Notes: a model not told the origin generated them from the letters alone. Positions 35,403 through 45,059 are shown, counted from the stretch's first letter. The stretch: DNA of 45,059 nt from Bacteroidales bacterium (GCA_015493215.1 WGDP01000016.1:1-45059); one strand, 5' to 3'. Made by a program: numbers and translations.

Positions 35403-38400
35403 ATGAAAAAAATTATAGCTTATTTTATAAAGTACCCCATTGCTGCCAATGTTTTTATCATAACATTCGCCATTTTTGGCACGGTGGCCATGTTCAACTT
35501 AAAATCGTCGTTTTTCCCGTTGGTAGAAAGTCGCATCATTAGCATTCAGCTTATCTATCCGGGGGCATCGCCCGAAGAGGTTGAAGAGGGTATTGTTTTA
35601 AAAATTGAAGACAACCTGAAGGGCGTTTCCGGCATTGAACGGGTAACGTCGGTATCGTCGGAAAACAGCGGCGTTATTACGGTTGAAGTGGATAAAAAGT
35701 ACAAAACCGACGTGGTTCTCGAAGATGTGAAAAACGCTGTTAACCGAATCAGTTCCTTTCCGGTTGACATGGAACCACCCGTTATTTTTAAGCGCGAAAA
35801 CATCAATCAGGTAATGACCTTTTCCATCAGCGCGAAAAACATCTCGCTAAAAGCACTTAAGGAGATTTCCTACAAAATTGAAGACGACATCAGAGCGATG
35901 GACGGCATTTCCAAAGTTACGCTCATGGGTTTTCCGGAGGAGGAGATTGAAATTGCCGTAAACGAAAACACACTGCGGGCATACAACCTTACTTTTGACG
36001 AAGTTGCCAACGCGGTACGGCGCGCCAATATTGATATTACCGGCGGTAAAATCCGCACCAACAAAGAGGAATATCTTATCAGAGGACGATACAAAAAGTA
36101 TCACGGGCACTTGCTGGACAACATTATTGTTAAGTCGGACATGGAAGGAAAAACCATCCGGCTTGGCGATGTAGCCAATGTCCACGACCGTTGGTCGGAA
36201 AACCCCAACCGTATTGAAATTGACGGCGAACCTTCGGTGGAAGTGTCGGTTCAAACCACCAACAGTGAGGATTTTTTGGCTGCATCGGACAAGTTGAAAA
36301 GATACATCGAAGATTTTAAAATTAAAAATCCCAACCTTGATGTGGTAATTGTTCAGGATAGGTCGGTTAACCTGAACGAACGAAAAGACCTGCTGTTTCG
36401 CAACGGAATTATGGGGATGCTGCTGGTGCTGCTGTTTCTCTCCATGTTTTTAAATCCGCGTATGGCGCTGTGGGTGGCAGCCGGGTTGCCCATCGCCTTT
36501 TGGGGCATGTTTATTCTGGCGCAAATTTTCGGTATCACCATCAATGTTATTTCACTTTTCGGAATGATAGTGGTGGTGGGGATTTTGGTTGACGACGGCA
36601 TTGTAATTGCCGAAAACATTTACAACCATTACGAACAGGGTAAAAATGCCATTCGGGCGGCCATCGACGGAACCATGGAGGTGTTGCCTTCCATTATTAC
36701 AGCGGTACTTACCACCATGATTGCTTTTTCAACCTTCTTTTTTCTTGACGGAAGGATGGGCGACTTTTTCAGTGAGCTGGCCTTTGTGGTTATTGCCACC
36801 CTTTTTGTTTCGCTAATCGAAGCGGTTATTATTCTTCCGGCGCATCTTGCCCACTCAAAGGCACTGCACGGCGAAAAAAGCCAAAACAGGGTGGCTAAAT
36901 TTATGGATAAAATAATGTACTGGATGCGCGACAAAACCTACGCTCCGGTACTCTATTTTTCTGTCCGTAACAGATTTCTGATTATCTCCATTGCCGTGGT
37001 AATGCTGTTGCTCACCGTGGGTGCCATGAAAGGCGGCATTATCAAAAGCACCTTCTTTCCTTTTATCGAACGCGACAACATTAACGTTACCCTTAAAATG
37101 CCGGCAGGCACCAACGAAAAAATTACCAACGACTGGATTGATAAAATTCAGCGGGCTGCCTGGAAGGTAAATGCCGAGTACAAAGCTAAACGAGCCGACA
37201 GCCTCGACATCATTACTCACATTGAGAAAAAAATAGGCCCGACTACAGCTGACGGAAGCCTGAATATTATCTTGCTAAACGGCGAAACGCGCAATGTTAT
37301 CAGCTTTGAAATTGCCAATGCCATTGCCAAAGAAACCGGCCCTGTTATTGGTGCCGAATTGCTATCGTACGGAGCAGGCGGGTCGTTTGGAAAACCGGTC
37401 TCAGTAGCCTTTCTCGGTAACAACCTCGAAGAGCTTACCATGGCTAAAAACGAACTGAAATATGAGCTGTCGAAACTATCGGGTCTTAAAGATATTAACG
37501 ACGACGACCGGCAGGGTATTAAGGAGATTAACATCCAACTGAAAGACAAGGCCTATATGCTGGGGCTTACTTTACAGGATGTGTTGGGGCAAATAAGGTC
37601 AGGGTTTTTTGGTAAAGAGGTGCAGCGATTACAACGCGGAAGAGATGAGGTAAAAGTGTGGGTTCGCTACAACGAAAAGGAGCGGACTTCCATCAACAAC
37701 CTTTCCGAAATGTATATCACCACCCCCTCGCGAAAAAAGGTACCGTTCAACGAAATTGCCACCTACTCTATTAAAAGAGGTATTGTTTCCATCAGCCACC
37801 TCGACGGGAAACGACAGATAAAGGTGGAGGCCGACCTTAAAAACGAAAACGCTTCGGCCACCGATGTGCTGGACTTTGTAAAAACAAAAATTTTACCCTC
37901 CATTTTAGCCAAATATCCCACCGTTAGCGTGTCGTACGAAGGGCAAAAGCGCGAAGCACAAAAAACACAAACCTCTGCCGGCAAGGTAATTCCGGTAATA
38001 CTGTTTTTAATTATTGCACCCATTGTGTTTACCTTCAGGTCGTTTAGCCAATCCATACTGCTGTTTGTGTTAATTCCTTTCAGTTTTGTGGGCGTTGCCT
38101 GGGGTCACTGGATTCACGGACAGCCCATTAACGTGCTTTCGGTTTTGGGAATCATCGCCCTGATAGGAATTTTGGTCAACGACGGGCTGGTGCTGATTAG
38201 TACCTATAACCGGTTGCTTAAAAAGGGGATTCCGGTGATGGATGCTATTTATCAGGCGGGGGTTTCACGGTTCAGAGCCATCTTTTTAACCTCGGCAACC
38301 ACCGTAGCCGGCCTGGCACCCATCATTCTTGAAAAGAGTTTTCAGGCTCAGTTTTTAATTCCCATGGGAATTTCAATTGCTTACGGTATCACCATCGCCA

Positions 38401-38558
38401 CCATTCTTACCTTAATATTACTGCCTGTTTTACTCATATCGGTTAACAAGTTTAACAGAAATATGGTTTACCTGTGGACAGGCCGGAAAGCTACTCCCGA
38501 AGAGGTTGAACACGCCATTAAAGAACAAAAATTTGAAAATGATGAATTGGAAGATTAA
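35403..38558 (+). CDS. RND efflux transporter permease (AcrB/HAE-type superfamily)
   Basis: 1051 aa; IQLIYPGASPEEVEEGIVLKIEDNLKGVSGIERVTS, VVVGILVDDGIVIAENIYNHYEQG, FVLIPFSFVGVAWGHWIHG, GILVNDGLVLISTYNR. Confidence 0.96.
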   Translation: MKKIIAYFIKYPIAANVFIITFAIFGTVAMFNLKSSFFPLVESRIISIQLIYPGASPEEVEEGIVLKIEDNLKGVSGIERVTSVSSENSGVITVEVDKKYKTDVVLEDVKNAVNRISSFPVDMEPPVIFKRENINQVMTFSISAKNISLKALKEISYKIEDDIRAMDGISKVTLMGFPEEEIEIAVNENTLRAYNLTFDEVANAVRRANIDITGGKIRTNKEEYLIRGRYKKYHGHLLDNIIVKSDMEGKTIRLGDVANVHDRWSENPNRIEIDGEPSVEVSVQTTNSEDFLAASDKLKRYIEDFKIKNPNLDVVIVQDRSVNLNERKDLLFRNGIMGMLLVLLFLSMFLNPRMALWVAAGLPIAFWGMFILAQIFGITINVISLFGMIVVVGILVDDGIVIAENIYNHYEQGKNAIRAAIDGTMEVLPSIITAVLTTMIAFSTFFFLDGRMGDFFSELAFVVIATLFVSLIEAVIILPAHLAHSKALHGEKSQNRVAKFMDKIMYWMRDKTYAPVLYFSVRNRFLIISIAVVMLLLTVGAMKGGIIKSTFFPFIERDNINVTLKMPAGTNEKITNDWIDKIQRAAWKVNAEYKAKRADSLDIITHIEKKIGPTTADGSLNIILLNGETRNVISFEIANAIAKETGPVIGAELLSYGAGGSFGKPVSVAFLGNNLEELTMAKNELKYELSKLSGLKDINDDDRQGIKEINIQLKDKAYMLGLTLQDVLGQIRSGFFGKEVQRLQRGRDEVKVWVRYNEKERTSINNLSEMYITTPSRKKVPFNEIATYSIKRGIVSISHLDGKRQIKVEADLKNENASATDVLDFVKTKILPSILAKYPTVSVSYEGQKREAQKTQTSAGKVIPVILFLIIAPIVFTFRSFSQSILLFVLIPFSFVGVAWGHWIHGQPINVLSVLGIIALIGILVNDGLVLISTYNRLLKKGIPVMDAIYQAGVSRFRAIFLTSATTVAGLAPIILEKSFQAQFLIPMGISIAYGITIATILTLILLPVLLISVNKFNRNMVYLWTGRKATPEEVEHAIKEQKFENDELED

Positions 38559-39870
38559 AATATTAAGTTTTGTGTTTATTGCCTGGTTTTCAGAAATAAC
38601 CATGGCACAACAGCCCGCCGATACGGTTTTAAAACTCTCGGATGCCGTGGCGGTGGCCATGAACAAAAACCATGATATTCTGGTGGCACGAAACAATGTG
38701 CGCATTGCCGAAGTCAACAAAGGAATACTCAATTCGGGTTTTTTGCCATCGCTTAACGGGGCTGCCGGAGCGAGCTACTCAAACAATAATACCGATGTAA
38801 CTTTTATTTCGGGAGAAGAGATTTCAAAAAACGGGGCTGCATCCACCAGCTACAATGCTTCGCTGGGGCTTAATTACCGCTTGTTCGACGGCATGAACCG
38901 CCACTACAATTTTAAAGTGCTTAAAGAAACTTATACGTTGTCGCAGCTGCAAGCCCGTTCGGTAATCGAAAACGCATTGATGCAATTAATCCGCTCCTAT
39001 TACGAGGTGGCCCGTTTAAAAGCGAAGATTGATAACCTGAACCGAACCATAACCATTTCGAACACGAGATTGAAATACATGCACGACAAATACAACTACG
39101 GCCAGGCTACCGAGCTGGATTTACTAAACGCCAAGGTGGATCTAAACAACGACAGCGTAAACTATATAAACACCGTGCGGCAGTATGAAATTGCCCAAAA
39201 CAACCTGAAAGTTGCCATGGGCGTTGATATGAACCGGTCGTTTACCATTGACACGCTGGTAGCGTTCGGCCCAAAATTCAACCGTACCGAGATGTGGGAA
39301 AATGCCCAAAACAAAAATGTGGACTATTTAATTGCACAACAAAACATGGGCATTTCGGATTTGCAGCTAAAGCAGAGCCATTCGGGTTACATACCCACGT
39401 TGGATCTTTCGGGAAAATACTCTTACAACCAGATAAACAGCGACGTAAGCACCTTTACGCATCAGCAAAGCAACGGATATAATCTGGGGGCTTCGCTAAA
39501 CTGGAATATTTTTGATGGCGGACGTACCCGGACGCGTGAGCTTACTGCAAAAATAAATGTTGAAAACGCTCAGATAAGGGTTGACAAAACCAAAACCGAG
39601 CTGGAACGTCAGGTGGCTGATGCCTACAGCAACTACACCAACATGCTGTTTATTTTAAAAACCGAAGAAACCAACAAACAGATTAACGAACTAAACTTTA
39701 AGCGTTCCACCGAGCAGTATAAACTGGGACAGCTTACTTCCATCGACTTTCGTAAGGCACAGGTAAACCTTCAGCTGGCAACCGACAACTACAACGAAGC
39801 GCTTTACAACGCAAAAGTTGCCGAGCTGGAGCTGATGAAACTGGCAGGGCTGTTTTTGGATGAGTTGTAA
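38539..39870 (+). CDS. TolC family outer membrane efflux protein
   Basis: LKLSDAVAVAMNKNHDILVARNNVRIAEVNKGILNSGFLPSL, GASLNWNIFDGGRTRTRELTAK; overlaps the permease 3' end by 20 bp. Confidence 0.93.
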   Translation: MMNWKIKILSFVFIAWFSEITMAQQPADTVLKLSDAVAVAMNKNHDILVARNNVRIAEVNKGILNSGFLPSLNGAAGASYSNNNTDVTFISGEEISKNGAASTSYNASLGLNYRLFDGMNRHYNFKVLKETYTLSQLQARSVIENALMQLIRSYYEVARLKAKIDNLNRTITISNTRLKYMHDKYNYGQATELDLLNAKVDLNNDSVNYINTVRQYEIAQNNLKVAMGVDMNRSFTIDTLVAFGPKFNRTEMWENAQNKNVDYLIAQQNMGISDLQLKQSHSGYIPTLDLSGKYSYNQINSDVSTFTHQQSNGYNLGASLNWNIFDGGRTRTRELTAKINVENAQIRVDKTKTELERQVADAYSNYTNMLFILKTEETNKQINELNFKRSTEQYKLGQLTSIDFRKAQVNLQLATDNYNEALYNAKVAELELMKLAGLFLDEL

Positions 39871-40081
39871 TTTCAGAACTTCTGCCCCGTAAATTAATAG
39901 TCAGGTAATTCCATTATTTGCATCATAATCTTCATTGTTGTGATTCTTGGTGATTCTTGGTGTCTTTGTGGTAAAAACCTATTAATAAATCATAGCCACT
40001 AAGGCTCTAAGGCTCAAAGTTACACTAAGAAAAAGATTTTACTACACTATTATTTACAATCGGTTTGAAGTTCTGAAATTA
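39868..40081. repeat. MITE-like ~214-bp element with 15-bp perfect terminal inverted repeats and an internal inverted repeat
   Basis: TAATTTCAGAACTTC (39868..39882) and GAAGTTCTGAAATTA (40067..40081) are perfect reverse complements. Internally TTGGTGTCTTTGTGG versus CCACTAAGGCTCTAAGG; TGATTCTTGG is tandemly duplicated at 39941..39960. Confidence 0.65.
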
Positions 40082-40124
40082 TAATTCTTAAACAAACTGT
40101 TTCCATTACGTTTCTCATTTTTTG

Positions 40125-40132
40125 TACATTTG
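40125..40132 (+). promoter_or_regulatory. Candidate -7 element TACATTTG before ATG 40139
   Basis: TAnnTTTG, 6 nt before the start codon. Confidence 0.45.
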
Positions 40133-40138
40133 CGCTCC

Positions 40139-41347
40139 ATGAAAAAAAGGATACGCAGAGCGGGATTGATAGCAGGGCTGGCAGTAATAATACTGATGGC
40201 AGGATGTGGCGAAAAACCTTCAACGCCAAAAAAAGTAGTAGCCAATATTCCTGAAATAAATTTTTCTCTTTATTCAAATATTGACAGTGCAGTAATAGCA
40301 AAAAAGGCTGTTGAACTGGATAAAAAATTTAAACGTTTACAGCGGCTTACAGGGTTTAACGGCACTGTAATGTATTCCGAAAAAGGACATCTTATTTTTA
40401 AAAAAGCGTATGGTTTTGCCAATGTTCGCCGTCGTCGCGATTCGTTAACCACCCACAGTGCTTTTCAGCTGGCTTCGGTATCAAAAATGTTCAGCGCCAT
40501 GGTTATTATGATTTTAAAAACCGAGGGCAAAGTTGATTACGATGCCGACATCAGAACCTACCTCCCCAAATTTCCTTACGAAGGAGTTACCTGCCGCTTA
40601 TTGATGACCCACCGGTCGGGATTACCCCGTTACATGAGCCTTGCACTGGATCATTGGAAAAACAAACGTATTCCCATGGACAACAACGATGTAATGGATC
40701 TTTTTGCCGAATATAAACCGGATGTTTATTTTAAACCCAATCACGGGTTTCATTATTGCAATACCAACTATGCGTTGCTGGCCAATGTGGTGGAGGCCGT
40801 AACCGGAAAACATTTTGATGAGGTTGTGGACGAAAAGATTTTTAAACCTTTAGGGATGAACGATTCGTTTGTTTACAACATGCGAAACGACTCCACCGTG
40901 CCTCTGTATGTTGAAAAAGGTGTTCCTGGATATTACCATCGCGGTTGGCGATGGCGACGCATGGAAAACGATTACCTAAACGGGGTAATGGGCGACAAAA
41001 ACGTTTATACTTCGGTTGAAGACTTATACAAATACGACTGTGCACTGGATAATTTTACGCTGGTGCCCGATAGTGTTTTACGCGAAGCATTTAAAAAAGG
41101 CAGCCCGAAATATTGGAGGCGAAAGGATAACTACGGATTTGGTTGGCGTATTAAAACTTCGATGGATAGTGTTGTTTACCATTTTGGATGGTGGAAGGGT
41201 TTCAGAACCTTTTACCTGCGCGACATGCGACATCAAAAAACGCTGGTGGTGCTTACCAACAAAGACAAAGGCCCCGGTTCAGCCAACTTTTGGAACATCA
41301 TAAAAGCCGACACACTCCCACTGGGACGATGTTGTAAGGTAAAATAG
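40139..41347 (+). CDS. Serine hydrolase lipoprotein (beta-lactamase/class C-like family)
   Basis: Lipobox (IILMAGCGEK); FQLASVSKMFSAMVIMIL (SxxK), HYCNTNYALLANVVEAVTGK (YxN), HFGWWKGFRTFY. Confidence 0.9.
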   Translation: MKKRIRRAGLIAGLAVIILMAGCGEKPSTPKKVVANIPEINFSLYSNIDSAVIAKKAVELDKKFKRLQRLTGFNGTVMYSEKGHLIFKKAYGFANVRRRRDSLTTHSAFQLASVSKMFSAMVIMILKTEGKVDYDADIRTYLPKFPYEGVTCRLLMTHRSGLPRYMSLALDHWKNKRIPMDNNDVMDLFAEYKPDVYFKPNHGFHYCNTNYALLANVVEAVTGKHFDEVVDEKIFKPLGMNDSFVYNMRNDSTVPLYVEKGVPGYYHRGWRWRRMENDYLNGVMGDKNVYTSVEDLYKYDCALDNFTLVPDSVLREAFKKGSPKYWRRKDNYGFGWRIKTSMDSVVYHFGWWKGFRTFYLRDMRHQKTLVVLTNKDKGPGSANFWNIIKADTLPLGRCCKVK

Positions 41348-41443
41348 TGCATAAGATAGTATCTTAATATGTAAAAAACACAATGTCAGAAAGCTATTTT
41401 TTACTATTTTTACGGGCAAATTGAAACCTTAATACAAATTGCT

Positions 41444-42457
41444 ATGAATTTAGAAACAAAATATTTGGGCCTGACACTCAAAAACCCTGTCATTGTTGGT
41501 GCCAGCAACCTGGTTACCGATGTTAAAATGTTAAAAAAGCTGGAAGAAGCCGGTGCTGCCGCTATTGTTTACAAATCACTTTTTGAAGAGCAGATAAACC
41601 TTGAAAACCTTCAACTGGAGGAAGATTTAACCCAGTATGATGACCGCCATGCGGAAATGGGATCCTTTTTTCCTTCCGATGTTTACGAGGCAGGCCCCGA
41701 AGAGTTTTTGTTACATTTTAAGGAAGCCCGGCAAGCCATCAGCATACCGCTTATTGCAAGCCTGAACGCTGTTTATGATGATACCTGGTACGAATATGCC
41801 AAAAAACTGGAAGAAGCAGGTGCCGATGCGCTGGAGTTGAATTTTTATAACAACCCGAGAGAGTTCGATATGGAAGGCCGTGCCATTATTCAGGAAGAAC
41901 TGGACATCATCAAAGGCGTTAAGGAGGCTGTAAATATTCCGGTAAGTGTAAAATTAAGCCCTTACTACACCAATGTGTTGTACACCATTAAAGAAATGGA
42001 ACACAGAGGCACACAAGGTTTTGTTTTGTTTAACCGCTTGTTCCAGCCCGATATCGACATCAACAAAGAGAGCATGCATTTTCCATATCATTTAAGCCAG
42101 CAACAGGACAACAGGTTGCCGTTACGCTATGCAGGCATCCTGTTTGGTAACACCAAAGCCGATGTTTGTGCCAACTCGGGAATTTTTAACGGCGACGATG
42201 TGATAAAAATGCTGCTTGCCGGTGCCAATGTGGTTCAGGTGGTAAGCACCATTTACAAACACGGCCCGCAGCAAATTTCAAAAATACTGGAAGATATGGA
42301 GATATGGATGGCCAATAAGCAATATGAAACCATCGACAGCTTCCGCGGAAACCTCTCCAAAAAGAATGTTAAAGACCCGTATGCTTATCGCCGGGCACAA
42401 TATGTTGATATTTTAATGAAATCAAGCGAAATTTTTAAGCAATACCCGATTATATAA
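41444..42457 (+). CDS. Dihydroorotate dehydrogenase-like protein
   Basis: LETKYLGLTLKNPVIVGASNLV, ADALELNFYNNP, IPVSVKLSPYYTN, LPLRYAGILFG, GDDVIKMLLAGANVVQVVSTIYKHG. Confidence 0.88.
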   Translation: MNLETKYLGLTLKNPVIVGASNLVTDVKMLKKLEEAGAAAIVYKSLFEEQINLENLQLEEDLTQYDDRHAEMGSFFPSDVYEAGPEEFLLHFKEARQAISIPLIASLNAVYDDTWYEYAKKLEEAGADALELNFYNNPREFDMEGRAIIQEELDIIKGVKEAVNIPVSVKLSPYYTNVLYTIKEMEHRGTQGFVLFNRLFQPDIDINKESMHFPYHLSQQQDNRLPLRYAGILFGNTKADVCANSGIFNGDDVIKMLLAGANVVQVVSTIYKHGPQQISKILEDMEIWMANKQYETIDSFRGNLSKKNVKDPYAYRRAQYVDILMKSSEIFKQYPII

Positions 42458-42470
42458 ATCGCTTTGGATT

Positions 42471-42514
42471 AAAAAAACCCTGTTCAGGCCATTGTTATCC
42501 GAACAGGGTTTTTT
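42471..42514. terminator. Bidirectional Rho-independent terminator
   Basis: AAAAAAACCCTGTTC-aggccattgttatcc-GAACAGGGTTTTTTAT between convergent genes. Confidence 0.85.
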
Positions 42515-42538
42515 ATTGTCTTTTCGGGTTGTACAAAA

Positions 42539-43912
42539 TCAGGGTTGCACAAAAATAAGATACTCCCAGGGCTTAAGATGCCAGCGGTGTTTACCGTTAA
42601 AATGAAACGGTTCTCCTGATTTAAAGTCGGTATAATCTCCTTTCAAATCATTGTTTTCCAACTTAAAGGATTGCGACTCTTTACTCAGGTTCATAACTAC
42701 CATAATACGGTTGTTATCCGTTTGACGATAGAAGGCAAAAACATCATCGTTAACCCCTTTTGACAAAGGAATAAGTTTGCCGCCGGCAACCCCGTTCCAT
42801 AAAGCGTGGTTATTGTGTTTCAGGTCGATAAGTTTAGCATAAAAGTCGGCTTTGTCCAAATTACTCCAGTCAATGGTGTCTTTATCAAAAAACCGAAGTC
42901 GCTTATCCAACCCGGCTTCCTGGCCGCTGTAAATAAGCGGAAACCCGGGAGCCACAAAAGTAAACGCGGCAAAAGCTTCTCCCGCCCGGTCGCCCATACG
43001 CTCCTTTACGGTTCCGTTCCATGAATTTTCGTCGTGGTTGGTGGTAAAAGTCATCCTGTACATATCAGGGGCAAAAACAGTGTCATTCCATTGATAATAG
43101 TCCCAAATATCGTTGGCTTTCTTTTTACCCTGTGCAATGTCGTTCATCAGGTGGAGTAGTTTCCACGAGTAGTTCATGTCGAAAGCTTCACGTAAAAGAT
43201 CCACATTGTCTTCATCTTCGGCAAGCATAAAAACGGGTTTTATTTCATCCAGTTCCTTTCGGGCATTGTCCCAAAAATCGGTGGGAACCATCCCCGCCAC
43301 GTCGCAGCGATAACCATCAATGTTAAAATCTCTCACCCAATATTTAAGGGCTTCGGTCATGGCTTCACGCATCTCGGGGTTGTTGTAGTCAAACGAAATT
43401 ACATCTGTCCAGTCAAAGGGAGAAATCAGGTTTCCCTTATCATCTTTTTCATAATAATCGGGGTGCTGTTCAACCCAAACATTGTCCCATGCCGAATGGT
43501 TTGCTACCCAGTCGAGGATAACTTTCATGCCCAGCCTGTGTGCCTCTTCAACCACCTTGCGAAAGTCGTCTTTGGTACCAAATTCGGGGTTAATGGCGTG
43601 ATAATCTTTTACGGCATAATAGCTTCCGAGTGAACCTTTCCGGTTTTTCTCCCCCACCGGAAAAACGGGCATCAACCATAAAATATCCACGCCCATTTTT
43701 TTTAATCGCGGCAGGTGCTTGCCAAAAGCTTCAAATGTTCCTTCCGGCGTATATTGCCGTACGTTTACCTCATATATGTTGGCATTTCGTGTCCAATCCA
43801 AATGTTTCATATTATGTTGTTTGTTGTTTTCTGTTTGTTTAATTGCGGGCTGCCCAAACAGAATTCCTCCTGTAATTAAAAGGGGCAGCAATGATACAAA
43901 TATTTTTTTCAT
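42539..43912 (-). CDS. Alpha-amylase family glycoside hydrolase (GH13)
   Basis: GVDILWLMPVFPVGEKNRKGSLGSYYAVKDYHAINPEFGT, VILDWVANHSAWDN, IDGYRCDVAGMVP, FMLAEDED, TFTTNHDENSWNGT. Confidence 0.94.
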   Translation of the reverse strand: MKKIFVSLLPLLITGGILFGQPAIKQTENNKQHNMKHLDWTRNANIYEVNVRQYTPEGTFEAFGKHLPRLKKMGVDILWLMPVFPVGEKNRKGSLGSYYAVKDYHAINPEFGTKDDFRKVVEEAHRLGMKVILDWVANHSAWDNVWVEQHPDYYEKDDKGNLISPFDWTDVISFDYNNPEMREAMTEALKYWVRDFNIDGYRCDVAGMVPTDFWDNARKELDEIKPVFMLAEDEDNVDLLREAFDMNYSWKLLHLMNDIAQGKKKANDIWDYYQWNDTVFAPDMYRMTFTTNHDENSWNGTVKERMGDRAGEAFAAFTFVAPGFPLIYSGQEAGLDKRLRFFDKDTIDWSNLDKADFYAKLIDLKHNNHALWNGVAGGKLIPLSKGVNDDVFAFYRQTDNNRIMVVMNLSKESQSFKLENNDLKGDYTDFKSGEPFHFNGKHRWHLKPWEYLIFVQP

Positions 43913-43998
43913 GGGATACGGGTGTTTGTTTGCAATAAAATAAAAACCGTTTCATTACCATTAAATACTGGATATTGTCAAGAGCAAATATAGTAAAC

Positions 43999-44088
43999 AG
44001 GCTTGGATTTTTACACTTTTATTGTAGAAAGAGGCTTGGATTTTTACATGTTTACTGTAAAAAGAGGCTTGGATTTTTACACTTTTTG
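43999..44088. repeat. Imperfect 33-bp tandem repeat, 2.7 copies, upstream of the amylase gene
   Basis: AGGCTTGGATTTTTACAyktTTwyTGTARAAAG starts at 43999, 44032 and 44065; period exactly 33 bp. Confidence 0.9.
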
Positions 44089-44119
44089 CTCTACTATTTA
44101 TAATATATCAGGTTTGCTT

Positions 44120-45059
44120 TTATGCTTTACGCTTTATAATCAAAACATTATCTTTATTGCCCCACACAAACGAAACAATCCAGATATGACGTTTTTTATC
44201 AAAATAATAACCCTGCCCTTTCTTGTCCGGTTTTTTCTTTTTAAGCTTTACATCGTTTAAATAAAATACCGGTTTTTTAAGCGCCTGCATACCAATAATT
44301 TCAAAGGTGATGTTTCTTTCATCAGGCTTGCCCGGATAATCGCCCCCGATTTTTGAAAACAGAAAAACAGGATTGCCCTTTTCATCTTCTTTTTTCACAA
44401 ACATAAGGGTTTCAAAAGCGCCCTTTTTCAAGGCATCGGGGTCGCTGCCATCGTCGGTGTACATCACATAGTTTGTTGTGGCTTTGTGTGTATCGGTGTA
44501 ATAACGAACGGTCAGGTTTTTTGTGGAATAATTATCGGTGGTTTTTACAGGTTTAACCATGGGTACAAACGATCCTGCCTTTACAAACAGCGGCATGTTA
44601 TTGATGGTTACCGGAATTTGGTACTCGTTTCCTCCGGGATATTTCCGATTGGTAAAAAAGTCGTACCACTGTACGGATTTAGGCAAAAACAGGGTGCTTG
44701 ATTTTTCGCCGGGATTAAGAACCGGAGCCACCAGCAATTGGCTGCCAAATAAATATTCATCCGAAACGGAGAAATTCTCCTCGTCATCGGGAAATTCAAA
44801 AAAGAGAGGGCGCATTATGGGATACCCTTTTAGGGTAGCTTGTGCCGCCACAGAATAAATATAAGGCAGCAGGCTGTATCGCAGGTTCATATATTTCCGT
44901 ACAATATTTTGAGTTTGCTCACTAAAATAAACCGGTTCCGAAGGCAATATTTCGCTCTGTCCGTGCGGACGTAAAATGGGGGTAAAACAGGCAAATTGCA
45001 GCCAGCGGGTATAAAGTTCCTCGTCGCGAGTGCCCTGGGCAAAACCACCTGCATCGGAA
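44120..45059 (-). CDS. Glycoside hydrolase family 31 enzyme, C-terminal part (5' end outside window)
   Basis: Reverse frame stays open to the window edge beyond the listed ORF: SDAGGFAQGTRDEELYTRWLQFACFTPILRPHGQSEILPSEPVYF..., then RYSLLPYIYSVAAQATLKGYPIMRPLFFEFPDDE, GSQLLVAPVLNPGEKS (GH31 hallmarks). Confidence 0.93.
   Translation of the reverse strand, partial: SDAGGFAQGTRDEELYTRWLQFACFTPILRPHGQSEILPSEPVYFSEQTQNIVRKYMNLRYSLLPYIYSVAAQATLKGYPIMRPLFFEFPDDEENFSVSDEYLFGSQLLVAPVLNPGEKSSTLFLPKSVQWYDFFTNRKYPGGNEYQIPVTINNMPLFVKAGSFVPMVKPVKTTDNYSTKNLTVRYYTDTHKATTNYVMYTDDGSDPDALKKGAFETLMFVKKEDEKGNPVFLFSKIGGDYPGKPDERNITFEIIGMQALKKPVFYLNDVKLKKKKPDKKGQGYYFDKKRHIWIVSFVWGNKDNVLIIKRKA

Noticed and set aside
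35847-36254. 135-aa - strand ORF inside the RND permease
   Set aside because: Shadow ORF of a strongly conserved gene.
43999-44088. CRISPR array
   Set aside because: Only 2.7 contiguous imperfect copies with no unique spacers.
44003-44260. 85-aa ORF MDFYTFIVERGLDFYMFTVKRGLDFYTF...
   Set aside because: The repeated RGLDFYTF peptide is simply the translation of the 33-bp tandem DNA repeat (a multiple of 3), and the ORF overlaps the GH31 3' end antisense.

Overview
This 45 kb window looks like a chromosomal segment of a Bacteroidota (probably Bacteroidia) bacterium. Supporting signs are TAnnTTTG-type -7 promoter elements, five secreted proteins with type IX secretion (T9SS)-like C-terminal sorting domains, moderate-to-low GC and many short leaders. 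Most of it is ordinary: cyclophilin (partial), pheS, pfkA, a DAACS symporter, queD, endonuclease I, fRMsr-like GAF protein, glutamine synthetase, Xaa-Pro aminopeptidase, xseA/xseB, saccharopine dehydrogenase-like protein, an SLC45-like MFS transporter, a MarR-RND-TolC efflux operon, a serine hydrolase, a DHOD-like protein, a GH13 amylase and a partial GH31 enzyme. The loci most worth a second look are: (1) an ECF sigma factor overlapping a gene that appears to fuse a cytoplasmic anti-sigma-like N-terminus, one TM helix, a long Q/N/T-rich linker and a C-terminal outer-membrane beta-barrel (a dual-membrane-spanning anti-sigma architecture), followed closely by a PKD/T9SS protein; (2) a stand-alone lipoprotein resembling the SecDF P1-head domain, carried in an AT-rich cassette-like unit with flanking inverted repeats and an attC-like long hairpin; (3) a reductive-dehalogenase-like 2x[4Fe-4S] protein with N-terminal TM helices and no apparent TAT signal; (4) several nested inverted-repeat, REP/BIME-like or MITE-like elements. 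No tRNA, rRNA, CRISPR array or intact transposase was recognised. All homology calls come from reading the protein sequences; no database search was run.
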